Assembly: GCF_022811845.1 (NCBI RefSeq)
Contig: NZ_CP064267.1
Location: 124,001-188,000 of the forward strand
Direction of reading: 5' to 3'
DNA: 64,000 nucleotides
Origin: Bacillus pseudomycoides
GTDB taxonomy: Bacteria; Bacillota; Bacilli; Bacillales; Bacillaceae_G
Shown here piece after piece: positions 43,841 to 52,239 of this stretch. Numbering within the stretch: the stretch's first letter is position 1; every line of letters starts with the position of its first letter. The notes under the pieces are model-generated. The model was not told the origin of the DNA and searched no databases. It was given only the letters and a program-made list of their open reading frames with translations. Position numbers and translations under genes: made by a program.

Positions 43841-44153
43841 TGGACCTTGTAGGATTCGAACCTACGACCGGACGGTTATGAGCCGTCTGCTCTAACCAGC
43901 TGAGCTAAAGGTCCATGGTAAGCGATTAGTTTTCCAAATTAATCGCAATAATGAAGTATGCGGATATAATTATATGATATTTCGAATGAAAAGAAAAGAC
44001 ACTCAATGAGTGCCTTCCTTCAGTTCTTTAGTTCACCAATTGTTTTTCTATAGGGTTTCAACATGATTAATGAAAAATATAGAGCAGATCTATAACAAAA
44101 TAATAGCATTATGTTACCTGTTGTTTTCATGCAATTTTACATATGAGAGAATT
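43774..44153. repeat. Repeat C, copy 2, carrying a tRNA (partner 8031-8411)
   Basis: Same orientation and same content as copy 1, with a few substitutions outside the tRNA (e.g. in the inverted repeat just upstream of the tRNA). It ends at ATATGAGAGAATT, after which the sequences diverge. Confidence 0.9.
43841..43914 (-). tRNA. tRNA with CAU anticodon, second identical copy (probably tRNA-Ile2)
   Basis: All 74 bases are identical to the tRNA at 8099-8172, with intact acceptor, D, anticodon (CTCATAA loop) and T arms and C4-G69/C5-G68. Only the flanks carry differences, so the tRNA itself has been conserved or the duplication is recent. Confidence 0.92.
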
Positions 44154-44183
44154 CGCCCAACGAAGGTCTATAAAATCAGTATT

Positions 44184-44837
44184 TTATTGAACAGAAACTA
44201 AAGATGATTCAATTATATAACGATCAGGCGCGTCACCAATATAATCAAAAGGATAACAGGTTGTTAATGTTAATGTAGGTTCGTCCTTTTGTACAATAAC
44301 CGTTCGATCTTCCGAGTCTGTTATCCAATGTTTGTTAATGTTATATGTATATGTTTTATTTTCATATTCTACAATAAGTTGATTATTTTCCTTTAGTTGG
44401 CCGAGTTCGGTAAATACAGTATCTCGATGTCCGCTTAAAACGGTATGTCCGCTTCCAGATGGTGTAGTAGTTAATTCACTAACAAACATGCCTACGCCTT
44501 TTTTTAGTACCTTATCATCAGTCCCCCAATATACAGAGTATTTCTTTTGTATTTTAGGGATAATTAAATATGCTACTTTATCCCCTAATTGATGGTTTAC
44601 CTCTGAAGCAGGAACTTGTACAGGTTCTTCAGGAGGTGGTGGAGTTTCGGTCTCAGTTTTGTTGATAATGTTTTCGTCAGTTTCTTTAGTCGGTGTAATA
44701 TTTTGGTATTGTTTTACTTCATTAGACGTTAAAGATTCCGCTGATTTTTTAGCATTATACCATTCTAGAAAATAATAAGAAAAGATAGAGAGCCCAACTA
44801 CCACTAAACATATGCCTACCCATTGTTTTATTTTCAT
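44184..44837 (-). CDS. Class D sortase
   Basis: The start is ATG 44837 (GGAG 8 bases upstream), giving 217 residues. An N-terminal membrane anchor ('WVGICLVVVGLSIFSYYF') and a Glu/Pro-rich linker precede the sortase domain. Catalytic residues are visible: His137 ('VLSGHRDTVF'), Cys194 ('LTLTTCYPFDY') and Arg206 ('APDRYII'). The TLTTC motif, N-terminal anchor and length fit class D. Class D sortases attach LPxTx-type surface proteins to cell wall in sporulating cells or spores of bacilli. No sortase substrate is visible within this window. The gene ends just past repeat C and abuts the truncated IS630. Confidence 0.88.
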   Translation of the reverse strand: MKIKQWVGICLVVVGLSIFSYYFLEWYNAKKSAESLTSNEVKQYQNITPTKETDENIINKTETETPPPPEEPVQVPASEVNHQLGDKVAYLIIPKIQKKYSVYWGTDDKVLKKGVGMFVSELTTTPSGSGHTVLSGHRDTVFTELGQLKENNQLIVEYENKTYTYNINKHWITDSEDRTVIVQKDEPTLTLTTCYPFDYIGDAPDRYIIESSLVSVQ

Positions 44838-44871
44838 TTTAATCACTCCATTTGAAAACGACAGGATTTCT

Positions 44872-45611
44872 CCTGCCGCCCGTCATAATTGGACATTAGC
44901 GCTAGTCGTGTCATTTGTAGAACAGAAGTGGCAGAAGAAGTACACCCTCCGTGGCATGTCTCGTCTTTTGCGCAGCCTAGGTCTTAGCTACTCAAAGGCC
45001 ACGTATACTTTGGCACAAGGAGATACCGTCAAACAGGCCGCTTTTCGTGAAGAAACATTTCCGGCTTTAAAAAAAGATTAATTGAAGAAAACATTGACCA
45101 CCTGTTGTTTCAAGATGAATGCATGATCCGGGACTACCAAGCGGTTCAGTACACTTGGTTTTTGCGCGGAAAACAGCGTAAGATTCCAATGTACGGCAAA
45201 CACCATGGAGTGAAATTGATTGGTATCCTCAATTATGAAACAGGCAAAGTTCACTGTACAGAAGAAGAACGGTACGATGCAGAAGCCTTTCTGCGTTTTC
45301 TTCAGTATGTCCTGAAGCAATATCCAACCGGTAAAATTGTCATGGTGCTAGACAATGCACGGATTCACCACGCCAGTCTCATTCAGCCTTTTTTAGAGGA
45401 ACATAAAAACCGATTAGAATTTGTGTTTCTACCACCGTACAGCCCTGAAATGAACATGATTGAGGGACTGTGGAAGTGGCTGAAAAGTGCTGTTATTTAC
45501 AATGTTTTTCATGCTTCTGTAAGAGAAATCCGAAAACATGTGCAAGCATTCATTTCTTCTATTAACCAAACGCCGGAAGAAGTCATTAATAGACTTTGTA
45601 TCAGGATGTAA
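44872..45611 (+). pseudogene. IS630-family transposase, 5'-truncated, two frames joined at an A7 run
   Basis: Frame 1 ('NWTLALVVSFVEQKWQKKYTLRGMSRLLRSLGLS') is the winged-helix region. It stops at 45081 just after TTA AAA AAA GAT. Frame 2 continues '...RLIEENIDHLLFQDECMIRDY' with the DDE core: D in 'FQDECM', D in 'VLDNARIHHA', E in 'PPYSPEMNMIEGLWKW'. The sequence at the switch is A AAA AAA, a classic -1 slippery heptamer, so the two frames may be joined by programmed frameshifting, as in some IS630 members. The N-terminal HTH is cut off at about 44872 by the sortase-side junction, so the element is dead either way. Confidence 0.8.
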
Positions 45612-45631
45612 AAATTAAATTCAATTTATAC

Positions 45632-45663
45632 AAAAGAATGGATTTAACCATCCATTCTTTTGC
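45632..45663. terminator. Hairpin with A and T tails
   Basis: AAAAGAATGGAT / ATCCATTCTTTT with a short loop, just downstream of the IS630 frame; it could act in both directions. Confidence 0.6.
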
Positions 45664-45836
45664 TGCAATTAATGATGTTTCTGGCATATAATCGCCAGGT
45701 TCCATTCTACCTTCGGTTCGCACATTCGGACAGTCGTAATTTTTTTCGTCTGCAAAAAAACGCGAAAAAAATCGCTTTTTTTATTGATAAACATTCTTAC
45801 ATGAATGCACCCAACCTGCATAATATACGACCTTCA

Positions 45837-46702
45837 TTAACTACATGGGTATTGTTGACAGTTTAGGCAAGCACCATTGAATCCTAGTTGGAACTGACCA
45901 ATCGTAGTGTTAAATAACATGACACCATTGTTATTAAAATAAAACCACTGACCTTCCCAGCATAACCATCCTGTTTTCAACGGACCTAAACCATTTTGAG
46001 TTCTGAAGTAAGTGTTTCCTTCTCTTCTGAACCAGCCTGTCCAAGCTCCAACATTATCAAAACGCCACTCAGTAGTTCCGATTGTATACCAGCCTATCCT
46101 GTAACCAGTGCCATTAATAATATAGAACCATCTATCACTCCACCGCCACCAGCCCGTGTATCTAAAAGGAACGAGACCATTCATTGTCCATTCGCAAGTT
46201 GCTCCATTCTGCTGCCAACCATAAGGGTTATTAGCACTGGGGTTCCAGTTAGGGTTGGAGTTCCAGCGGGCAAAATGAACGTGAGGTCCTGTTGTATTCC
46301 CTGAATTGTCTACGTTTCCTAGGAAAGCCCCTTGTGCAACGATGGAACCCACGTTTATATCATTACTAGGGTAAACGTGAGCATATTCTGTGAAGTATCC
46401 ATCACTTCCTCTGATTACTATACTATGAGCTTCATTACATTGTACTGCTTCAATATCATAACAAGTAGAGTTCGGTTGACAAAAACTACTGTGCCAGGCT
46501 CTACAGCATATACTGGTGTGCCAGTACCGTTAAAAAGGATTCTACCATCACTTCCAAATTGGACAACCCCGTTTATAGCACGCATCGTTTGCCATTGGAT
46601 ACCATTAAATCCTATATCTCTTGCACCAAATGTATGACAGTCCTTTGCTACAAATACTGGTGTGTTTGAATTAAAGGGAGTACGTTGATAAGGTAAAGGC
46701 AA
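45837..46702 (-). pseudogene. M23 peptidase with C-terminal wall-binding repeats, frameshifted
   Basis: On the minus strand the first frame contains 'GARDIGFNGIQWQTMRAING' and 'GTPVYAVEPGTVVFVN'. A single-base lesion near 46478 shifts the rest: 'EAHSIVIRGSDGYFTEYAHV', 'GSIVAQGAFLGNVDNSG', 'TGPHVHFARWN'. HxH of 'PHVHF' is the zinc-binding signature of LytM-type (M23) endopeptidases. Downstream are Trp/Gly repeats ('GWWRWSDRWFYIINGTGYRIGWYTIG' split over three units), like glucan- or choline-type binding repeats. No signal peptide is seen and the 5' end has only a TTG, so the N-terminus may also be lost. A peptidoglycan hydrolase remnant. Confidence 0.75.
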
Positions 46703-47658
46703 TTATGTTCAACTCTTTTATATTTTTTAAGAACACTACAATCTATGAAAAAAAACTAAGTATGCTTGTCCATTTGTCCAATGGTATATGTTCATTTTTT
46801 GTCCATTTTACTTCATGATTTGATTTCTAATCGTTAGTAGACACACAGAAAAGCCCCAATTTCGATTTTAAGGATAACTAGATACAATATTTGTTCGTCA
46901 AAAAAAGAGGCTAAAATTAGTCACTAAAATGTTCCGTTGCCAAAACGGTTTTTAAATAGTCAACAGCTGCTAAATATCAAACTTGATGTTAGATGATAAA
47001 TTCGTAAACATTCGGTTATGGCAATATGCCAGACACTTTTTAGTTGTAAAGCTGTTCATTTGAAATAAAAAAATGAGTAATATTTCATAAGATATTTGGG
47101 GGCATTGGCGGGACGGCTATGGCTAAAATATATACCTGTAATATTTCATATATATAAATGTAATAGTGTTAGTTAGAGCGATTTTATTTTATGTTTTCAC
47201 ATAAATAAAAGAAAAAGGAGGTGATGATAGGAGTATTTGTGATGGGATGATAGATTAGTAAAGGGATGAAGGGATAGGTTGATAAAAAAATCTTACCAAC
47301 ATCTCATGTGTGGTCATATACACAAATGTGGTGTGCTATTCACTTCTAGTTTTAAGACAATGAAAAATCAAATTTGGCCGTATGTAAAAACGCCTCTCTA
47401 ATCATCAGGGAGGCTTTGAAAATACCGATATGAAGGATCGTTTAAAAGCGAGTGAGTTCATTTCAAAACGACTGGTGAGTTTGTAGAAGAAACAAAATAT
47501 AGGTATTTCTTGAAGAAAAAGCGATCGGTATACCAGTTAGTCAAGTAAATTGGTGGATACCATCCGGCGAAACGATAAAAGCAAGAGTAATCGTTCTTCA
47601 ATTAACTCTACCCGTTAACTTAATAAGGAAACATATTTATTATCGCAGCAATAATTGA
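46703..47658. other. Gene-poor interval
   Basis: No supported gene. At 47215-47228 a perfect AAAAAGGAGGTGATG precedes only an 8-codon frame ('MIGVFVMG'), and a GC-rich hairpin GCCTCTCT/AGGGAGGC follows at 47392-47414. That arrangement recalls Bacillus type I toxin/antitoxin loci in decay. Bases 47430-47600 have a few coding-like scraps in different frames. Confidence 0.4.
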
Positions 47659-47814
47659 CTAAAAGATTAAGTTTTTTAGAAACAGAATTCCGAATAACAA
47701 AGCACCACCAATTACAATAAATAAACCAACCATTACAAATCCGTATATAAAGCCTTTACCCATTGAGAATAAATCTAAGAAAGTATTTTTAAAAGTACCA
47801 AGTACCTTATTCAT
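47659..47814 (-). CDS. Small membrane protein, 51 aa
   Basis: ATG 47814 is preceded by AAGGAGG 6 bases upstream, one of the best ribosome sites in the window. The product is basic and amphipathic at the N-terminus ('MNKVLGTFKNTFLDLF'), then carries one long hydrophobic helix ('FIYGFVMVGLFIVIGGALLFGILF') and ends 'LKNLIF'. There is no signal-peptide cleavage site and no Cys. It could be a membrane-regulatory peptide, a holin-like or toxin peptide, or a leaderless bacteriocin-like peptide; none can be chosen from the sequence. It stands alone. Confidence 0.6.
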   Translation of the reverse strand: MNKVLGTFKNTFLDLFSMGKGFIYGFVMVGLFIVIGGALLFGILFLKNLIF

Positions 47815-48125
47815 AATTATCCTCCTTATATTTTCATTAACTCACACCTTTATTTTGAATATTCATTCTAAATTTATTACATAAACATTGTTGTTGTAAA
47901 TAACTAGATATTCTATGTTGTTGTAGTAAATGAGGGCATTTAGCGGTCTTATAAAGAAAAAGCACACCACTATATTATTAGCGGTGTACCCTCATTAATA
48001 TAATGTGCAACATTATAGACAATTCATTGATTTTAAAAGTCTCATGTACTATCACTTGTTTTTAATATTACATAGTATTTCAAAATGATTTCTTTTATTT
48101 ATCATAAATTAAGGGTTTATGAGGT

Positions 48126-48898
48126 GTTTTTAATCAAACTTTATTCGAAACCTACAACTAGAAATGATATGATTGCATTTTCAATATTATCTAATTATTA
48201 AAATGTGATATACGGGAACTGCAAAGGGGAGGAGAAATTATGGGCTTTTTTAGTAGGTTTTTCAAAAAGGTGGAACAAGTAAACGAACGTGAGGCAACCC
48301 TCAATGAATTAAATGAAGAACTGTATGTTGAATCTCCAATAGAAGAAGCAAATAGTTATTGGGTATCAATGGCACAAAATTTAATTGTCAATACTGTAAA
48401 AGCTGCTGACAATAATGTGGAACGTGCTTTTATTTTGGTTAACTTTAAAAAAGGTGAAGCTTCTTTTGATATTTTCTATCAAATTAATGGGCAATTGTAT
48501 TTTTGGAATCAGTTAGAAGATCAGACGATTAGAGAAAGAATTAAGAACGAGTTGTTACCTCAAGCTTCGGAAGTTTCAGATGCAGTAAACCAACAATTTC
48601 ATGAAGCGGAACATCCTACAATCTCGTTTGCAGAATTGCAATTTGAATGGGAAACAAAGGCCTGGTTTTCACACATCATCTGGGAAGACGACCCCGCCTC
48701 TCAATTACCAAAAGCTCAAATATTAAACGAATGGTTCAGCCTAATCAAAAAGGAAACTCAGAATAAACCACTTGATAGTGATACAAAATTTTCTTGGTAT
48801 CCATCAATCTCTTAAAAATCTAACAGTATTTGAAAGAAGGGATATCGTTGAAATCATTTGATAGATTTAAAGGAAGAAAGATTGTGACAACACGAAAA
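48126..48898 (+). repeat. Repeat A, copy 2 (partner 1203-1972)
   Basis: Same orientation as copy 1. The shared segment ends within the first codons of the second gene, where this copy has one fewer A in the AAAGGAAGAAAG region and then diverges. Confidence 0.9.
48240..48815 (+). CDS. Unrecognised protein, intact copy (191 aa)
   Basis: ATG 48240 follows GGGGAGGAG by 7 bases. The product starts with a basic amphipathic segment ('MGFFSRFFKKVEQVNE'), then an acidic helical stretch. The middle ('NVERAFILVNFKKGEASFDIFYQINGQLYFWNQL') looks like paired beta-strands, and the C-terminal half carries 'ISFAELQFEWETKAWFSHIIWEDD'. No membrane segment. The alternating strand pattern and Trp-rich end faintly recall YezG/DUF600-type immunity proteins of polymorphic toxins, but I would not assign it. 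The paralogue at 1315 has two stop codons. Repeat duplication copied its promoter too. Confidence 0.75.
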   Translation: MGFFSRFFKKVEQVNEREATLNELNEELYVESPIEEANSYWVSMAQNLIVNTVKAADNNVERAFILVNFKKGEASFDIFYQINGQLYFWNQLEDQTIRERIKNELLPQASEVSDAVNQQFHEAEHPTISFAELQFEWETKAWFSHIIWEDDPASQLPKAQILNEWFSLIKKETQNKPLDSDTKFSWYPSIS

Positions 48899-49187
48899 GA
48901 AATATTAACATAGGCTTGTCGGTGGAGATGTGACAAAAGTTACATAGTTAATAAAAATTTCATTTTGTACAAAATAAAACCCTAGTTTCCTAGGGTAATG
49001 GGTATAATAGCCCGATTTAATCGAGCTTCTATATTATAAGGTGTAATTGTAATGGTTACTAATGGTGAATGTAACCAAAAAGAGCAGCTAGCAAAAGCTA
49101 ACTGCTCAAGGCTCTCCAGGGGGACGGAGAAATTATTATGGTATCTATATTATTGACGGAATATTTAAATTTATTCAAGGGATAATA
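48816..49187. other. Intergenic region with remnant of the 1923-type gene
   Basis: 48848-48916 is the first ~20 codons of the gene seen whole at 1923, ending at a TAG after a frameshift. Further on are a CCCTAGTTTCCTAGGG hairpin (about 48970-48987) and an AGCAGCTAGCAAAAGCTAACTGCT hairpin near 49083. Nothing else is supported. Confidence 0.45.
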
Positions 49188-49409
49188 CTATTTATTATGT
49201 AAGTAATAAGATACAATTCCTATTAGAACTAAAGACTCACATACAATCGCAAATATATTTTTTTGTGGTTTTCGCAAATCACTTATCAATGATAATACTG
49301 TACCAATCCCTATAATAATCAAAACATATTGTTTATAAAGGGGGCTTGTTGAAATATTCGACTCGCCCAACTTTAGAAAGGTATGAACGGAAAGTGGAAT
49401 ATATTCCAT
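49188..49409 (-). CDS. Small membrane protein, 73 aa
   Basis: Two hydrophobic helices are predicted ('YVLIIIGIGTVLSLI' and 'IFAIVCESLVLIGIVSYYL') joined by a basic loop ('SDLRKPQKN'), with a polar N-terminus. This topology is common in uncharacterised B. cereus-group proteins. No clear ribosome site precedes ATG 49409, so the start is uncertain. Function unknown. Confidence 0.45.
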   Translation of the reverse strand: MEYIPLSVHTFLKLGESNISTSPLYKQYVLIIIGIGTVLSLISDLRKPQKNIFAIVCESLVLIGIVSYYLHNK

Positions 49410-49685
49410 AGGAACTTATAAATATTGAAGAAAGCAAAACGATGCTGAGAGATATTTTGGCGTATGAGTAAGTCGTTTAGCATGTAACTTGTGTGGTTAT
49501 TTTAAAAAAAACACTATGAGAATATGGAAGATTTCTTCATTCCGTATGAAGGAGCTTTTCAGTTTTTAGAATATTTATATTGTTTAGAATCCGGATGTAT
49601 ACTATTATAAATAATGGTATTTTAGTTAATTTTTGATACTAATTCAATTCACTCTGTGAAAAATATGATTATTGGAGGCATTATT

Positions 49686-51065
49686 GTGCGTGAAAAATGG
49701 AAAATCGGGCTAATGAGTACTCTTCTTGCATGTACTACCTTTACATCTGTAGCATTTGCAGCAGAAAAGCCAGTCGATCAACCCAAATGGGAGGAATGGC
49801 TAAATGGACATGCAAAAAGATTAAATGAACCCACTTCCCAAACAACAGAAGATTTATCTTTTCTAAAAGAGGCCGTACAGGACAAGCGTATTGTTGTACT
49901 TGGCGAAAGTACGCATGGTGCTAAGGAAATAAATCAATCCAAAATACGTATGATTAAGTACTTACATGAAGAAATGGGATATGATGTAATTGCATTTGAA
50001 TCAGGATTTGCAGAAGCAAGTACGGTTCAACAAAATTTTGATAACTTAACCGCTACTGAAGCTATGAAACAATCTTTAGAAGGTGTATGGCAAACAGAGG
50101 AAGTTGAACAATTGTTTACCTATATGAAAGAACAAAAAGAAAAAGGAAAGCCACTAACATTAGCTGGTTTTGATATGAATTTGTTTTATAGATCTTCATT
50201 CCACTCGTATGCGAAAGACTGGTTCCAAAAATTAAGTCCTGAGGTGGCGAATGAACTAGAATTAGCAGTAACAGAGTTAATCAAACTGGATAAGTATTAC
50301 TATAATTTAGAAGGTGGGTATCCTTATGATCAATATAAAGTAGAAATACAGCCCGTAATCAATAAGTTTGAAAACGTAAAAGCTTTTATTCAGACTCATA
50401 AAACCGAATTGACTCGAGTTGCACCTAGCCCTACTTATGACGTGAATTTTCTTGAGAAATCAATTAATATACGTATTGATGCGATTAAAACACACCTAGA
50501 TAGTTATATGAAATTAAAAGGAGGTATTATCCCTTCTAACATTGCAGGATTCCCAGAGTATGTTCGAGATCAAAAAATGGCTCAAAACTTAGCATGGCTC
50601 ACTGAGATGCAGTATAAAAACAAAAAAATAATTGTATGGGGACATAATTATCATATTCGAAAACAAAATTCGAAAATGATATTAGATTATACCAAGTATC
50701 AACAACACAATTTTGTATGTCCTAATATGATGGATTTTCTTCCGCAGCGCATTAAAAACCAAATGTACACAATTGGAGTGTTTGCGTATAGTGGGAGCAG
50801 TTGGAACTCTGATAATAACAAAATTGTTCCTGTACATACAGAACATGAAGAACAAAGTGTAGAAAAAATAATAAGCACCGTTGGAAGTCCAAATGTCTTT
50901 GTTAACTTAAAGGGAGAATCAAACCGACCAGAAACGTCATGGATGTTTACTTCAACTGCAGCAAGTTATTGGGGGGACAAAGATAGAGAAGAAATCATGA
51001 TTCCTACCGAACAATATGATGGCATTCTATGGTTAGAAAAGACTTCGCCTTCTGTTCTTAAGTAA
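49686..51065 (+). CDS. Secreted erythromycin-esterase-family protein (459 aa)
   Basis: The start is GTG 49686, with GGAGG 7 bases upstream. It yields a clean signal peptide ('MREKWKIGLMSTLLACTTFT', ending 'SVAFA'). The mature part has the Ere superfamily landmarks: 'RIVVLGESTHGAKE' (Glu74, His77), 'DVIAFESGFAEAS', 'LTLAGFDMN', 'KKIIVWGHNYHIRKQ' and 'YDGILWLEKTSPS'. Ere enzymes hydrolyse the macrolide lactone. Bacillus homologues vary (some, such as B. cereus Bcr135/136, do not act on erythromycin), so macrolide resistance is not proven. Secretion is unusual for a resistance esterase and suggests an extracellular substrate. A strong terminator follows at 51069. Confidence 0.85.
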   Translation: MREKWKIGLMSTLLACTTFTSVAFAAEKPVDQPKWEEWLNGHAKRLNEPTSQTTEDLSFLKEAVQDKRIVVLGESTHGAKEINQSKIRMIKYLHEEMGYDVIAFESGFAEASTVQQNFDNLTATEAMKQSLEGVWQTEEVEQLFTYMKEQKEKGKPLTLAGFDMNLFYRSSFHSYAKDWFQKLSPEVANELELAVTELIKLDKYYYNLEGGYPYDQYKVEIQPVINKFENVKAFIQTHKTELTRVAPSPTYDVNFLEKSINIRIDAIKTHLDSYMKLKGGIIPSNIAGFPEYVRDQKMAQNLAWLTEMQYKNKKIIVWGHNYHIRKQNSKMILDYTKYQQHNFVCPNMMDFLPQRIKNQMYTIGVFAYSGSSWNSDNNKIVPVHTEHEEQSVEKIISTVGSPNVFVNLKGESNRPETSWMFTSTAASYWGDKDREEIMIPTEQYDGILWLEKTSPSVLK

Positions 51066-51068
51066 AAG

Positions 51069-51105
51069 AAAGAGCATCCTTTCATATTAAGGATGCTCTT
51101 TTTCT
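51069..51105 (+). terminator. Rho-independent terminator
   Basis: AAAGAGCATCCTT / AAGGATGCTCTTT with a T-rich tail, ending the esterase gene. Confidence 0.9.
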
Positions 51106-51146
51106 CGTCATGATTATACATAAATCATAATCGATTAGATTCTAGT

Positions 51147-51420
51147 TAAAATTAGTGAAAAAAGAACCCTTAGGGGTTCTTTTTTCTTGGCATATTTATA
51201 ACATGGAGACTATTGAGATGACTCTTTCAAATCTTTATCAGGGGAAAGATTTTGAAAAAGTTTAGCTTGTATTCATTTTTACATTAATGTTAAATATAGT
51301 AAATTGATAATATGTAGACCCACTATTGCTAATATTCAATTAAAACACTATTATTACTATGTTTATAGTAATAATAGTGTTTTAAAAGAAAAGACACCCT
51401 AAGGTGTCTTCCTTCGACTT
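51147..51420 (+). repeat. Repeat B, copy 2 (partner 4974-5245)
   Basis: Same orientation as copy 1, including the AAAAAAGAACCC/GGGTTCTTTTTT terminator at 51157-51186 and the GACACC/GGTGTC hairpin. Downstream, 51515-51545 resembles the end of the lipoprotein gene at 7.45 kb, and 51550-51580 matches 5295-5330 inverted. 51690-51775 resembles 42978-43060. No gene lies in 51066-51830. Confidence 0.85.
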
Positions 51421-51830
51421 GATAACCATTTTAATTTTAATAAAATATATTTGGACTCCCATCCAATTATATTTTACCATATTTATCTATATTGGTTGTT
51501 GAGAAAGTGAATTCAAACCAGCATTTTGTTTGGAATTATTTTTTTCGTGAATGCACCTTCCCTACCACTGGACTATGTCCTGCACACGCTTGAGGGCTTT
51601 TGCATTGTATGTGTAATTTATATTTATTAATATGTAATATTTATAGTTACAACAAAATTATCAACTATATTTTTGTTGCATTTTGTATATCTTAAAATTT
51701 TTAAATTAAAATAAGTTATTATTAAGCTGGTTTTACTCTAGAAACATCGATAAGATTTCGAGAAAAAAGGGAAATAAAAATATAGAGGTTATTTCTTTAG
51801 TATTTAATCTCCTCTAAGGAGAATCAATCA

Positions 51831-52025
51831 ATGCATAATGAGAAGGAATTGTTAAAACAATGGAAAGCGGATTTACAAGCTATCAAAGAGGAAAAAAGGA
51901 GAAAGAAAAGGGATAAGAAAAAAAGCAAGAAATATAATATCCCTTGTAATACAGCTCATTTTATGAGTGATCATCATATTTACGATAAAAAGAATGGTGT
52001 ATGGAAACAAAGAAATAAATTTTGA
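51831..52025 (+). CDS. Small highly basic protein, 64 aa
   Basis: ATG 51831 follows AAGGAGA by about 8 bases. The N-terminal half is a Lys/Arg-rich helix ('EEKRRKKRDKKKSKK'), the rest is polar with His residues ('HFMSDHHIYDKK'). It may bind nucleic acid, but no domain is recognised. Its stop overlaps the possible start of the next small frame, suggesting translational coupling. Confidence 0.55.
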   Translation: MHNEKELLKQWKADLQAIKEEKRRKKRDKKKSKKYNIPCNTAHFMSDHHIYDKKNGVWKQRNKF

Positions 52026-52105
52026 GCAAATTGATAATTGTAAATCTAGTCGCTGCCGTGATCGGTTTAGCGTCTTATTTGCTGTTAAGGAAATATAAGC
52101 TCTAA
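52022..52105 (+). CDS. Possible 27-aa hydrophobic peptide coupled to the upstream gene
   Basis: TTG 52022 overlaps the TGA of the basic protein gene. The peptide is a single membrane helix ('LIIVNLVAAVIGLASYLLL') with a basic end ('RKYKL'). Similar tiny membrane peptides exist in Bacillus, but there is no further support. Confidence 0.3.
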   Translation: MSKLIIVNLVAAVIGLASYLLLRKYKL

Positions 52106-52152
52106 AAAAGAGAGTCGAAGCCCTCTTTCAAATGAAAACCAATATCTTACGA

Positions 52153-52197
52153 TTGAACTTCCCCCCTTAGCAACGCTTGAAGTGGGGGGAGTTCAAG
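52153..52197. repeat. Solo IS200/IS605-like end hairpin
   Basis: TTGAACTTCCCCCC pairs with GGGGGGAGTTCAA around a TTAGCAACGCTTGAAGT core. It resembles the right-end hairpin of the IS at 2553-2586 (both have GCTTGAAGTGGGGG). No transposase gene is attached, so it is an orphan end or a MITE-like element. Lack of a T run argues against a terminator. Confidence 0.5.
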
Positions 52198-52239
52198 TGT
52201 AGAGTCAAGAGCCTTTAAAGTTTTTAGAGTACTATATTG

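Noticed and set aside
44812..44872. Start codon upstream of the IS630 fragment, overlapping the sortase gene start
   Set aside because: The first ~20 codons are antisense sortase sequence; the IS630 frame is simply truncated there.
45660..45866. 68-codon open frame after the IS630 fragment
   Set aside because: It overlaps the M23 pseudogene end, has no ribosome site and an unnatural composition.
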